NCBI GenBank assembly: GCA_035511435.1
Contig: DATKFJ010000207.1
Location: 1 to 5,974 of the forward strand
Origin: JAMXLO01 sp035511435
Lineage (GTDB): Bacteria; Pseudomonadota; Alphaproteobacteria; Acetobacterales; Acetobacteraceae
Reading direction: 5' to 3'
Length of the DNA stretch: 5,974 nucleotides
In this document: piece by piece, positions 5,827-5,974 of the stretch
Numbering within the stretch: the first letter of the stretch is position 1
How the letters are laid out: each line of letters opens with the position of its first letter
Position numbers and translations under genes: made by a program
The notes under the pieces: generated by a model
Databases searched by the model: none
What the model was told of the DNA's origin: nothing
Seen by the model: only the letters and a program-made list of their open reading frames with translations

Positions 5827-5870
5827 AACCGGACCCCAGGGCGTCACGCATTCCGGAGGGGCGCAGTCCC

Positions 5871-5974
5871 ATGGCCGTTCCTAAGAGAAAGACCTCCCCC
5901 TCCCGCGCCGGCATGCGGCGCAGCCATCAGGCGTTGCAGCGCGAGGCCCACGCCGAATGCCCCAATTGTGGCGA
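5871..5974 (+). CDS. rpmF: 50S ribosomal protein L32, 3' end outside window
   Basis: Only the first 34 codons are present. MAVPKRKTSPSRAGMRRSHQ is the diagnostic N-terminus of L32 of the large ribosomal subunit. EAHAECPNCG follows, and its CPNC (30-33) is the first half of the zinc-binding motif of the C+ form of L32; the second cysteine pair would lie beyond the window. GGAGGG (5855-5860) is a strong ribosome binding site ten bases before the ATG. In many bacteria rpmF directly follows yceD and precedes plsX-fabH; here a three-gene cassette separates it from yceD. The identity is sure. Confidence 0.95.
   Translation, partial: MAVPKRKTSPSRAGMRRSHQALQREAHAECPNCG

Noticed and set aside
4456..5870. 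Search by eye for att-type direct repeats bounding the cassette
   Set aside because: I found no direct repeat of useful length between the two edges; a systematic repeat search was not possible here.

Overview
The window reads as ordinary GC-rich alphaproteobacterial chromosome, most likely from the Acetobacteraceae/Rhodospirillales. This rests on codon use, on the protein styles (alphaproteobacterial BamE, a bc1-complex chaperone of the Cbp3 type, YceD/DUF177) and on the bamE / bc1 chaperone / yceD / rpmF gene order. The organism assignment is inference. No RNA gene, CRISPR array, transposase or integrase is visible.

Left part (1-2744, plus strand). About 150 bp without a gene carries a short perfect dyad. 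It is followed by a small Cys-rich DUF2237 protein, thiamine-monophosphate kinase (thiL, starting 3 nt after the DUF2237 stop) and an MFS transporter. The three probably form one transcription unit. It ends convergently against bamE, with only 29 bp between the two stop codons.

Middle part (2774-4455). bamE (outer-membrane assembly lipoprotein, minus strand) is divergent from a pair on the plus strand: a ubiquinol-cytochrome c chaperone gene and yceD (DUF177), which overlap by ATGA. This is a housekeeping envelope, respiration and ribosome neighbourhood.

Right part (4456-5974). In many bacteria yceD is directly followed by rpmF (ribosomal protein L32), then plsX and fabH. Here rpmF begins only at 5871 and runs off the window. 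The roughly 1.4 kb in between holds a strong 18-bp perfect inverted repeat just after yceD, then three small same-strand genes of accessory character. These are a 135-aa protein with one N-terminal membrane segment that resembles LLH-type phage holins, a 111-aa predicted lipoprotein, and a 67-aa protein with a YQV..DGSFQV start. No endolysin, integrase or clear att repeat accompanies them. The best reading is a phage-derived or domesticated three-gene cassette placed between yceD and rpmF, with rpmF apparently served by its own promoter (consensus TTGACA at 5798). This cassette is the part of the window most worth a second look; the rest is conventional.
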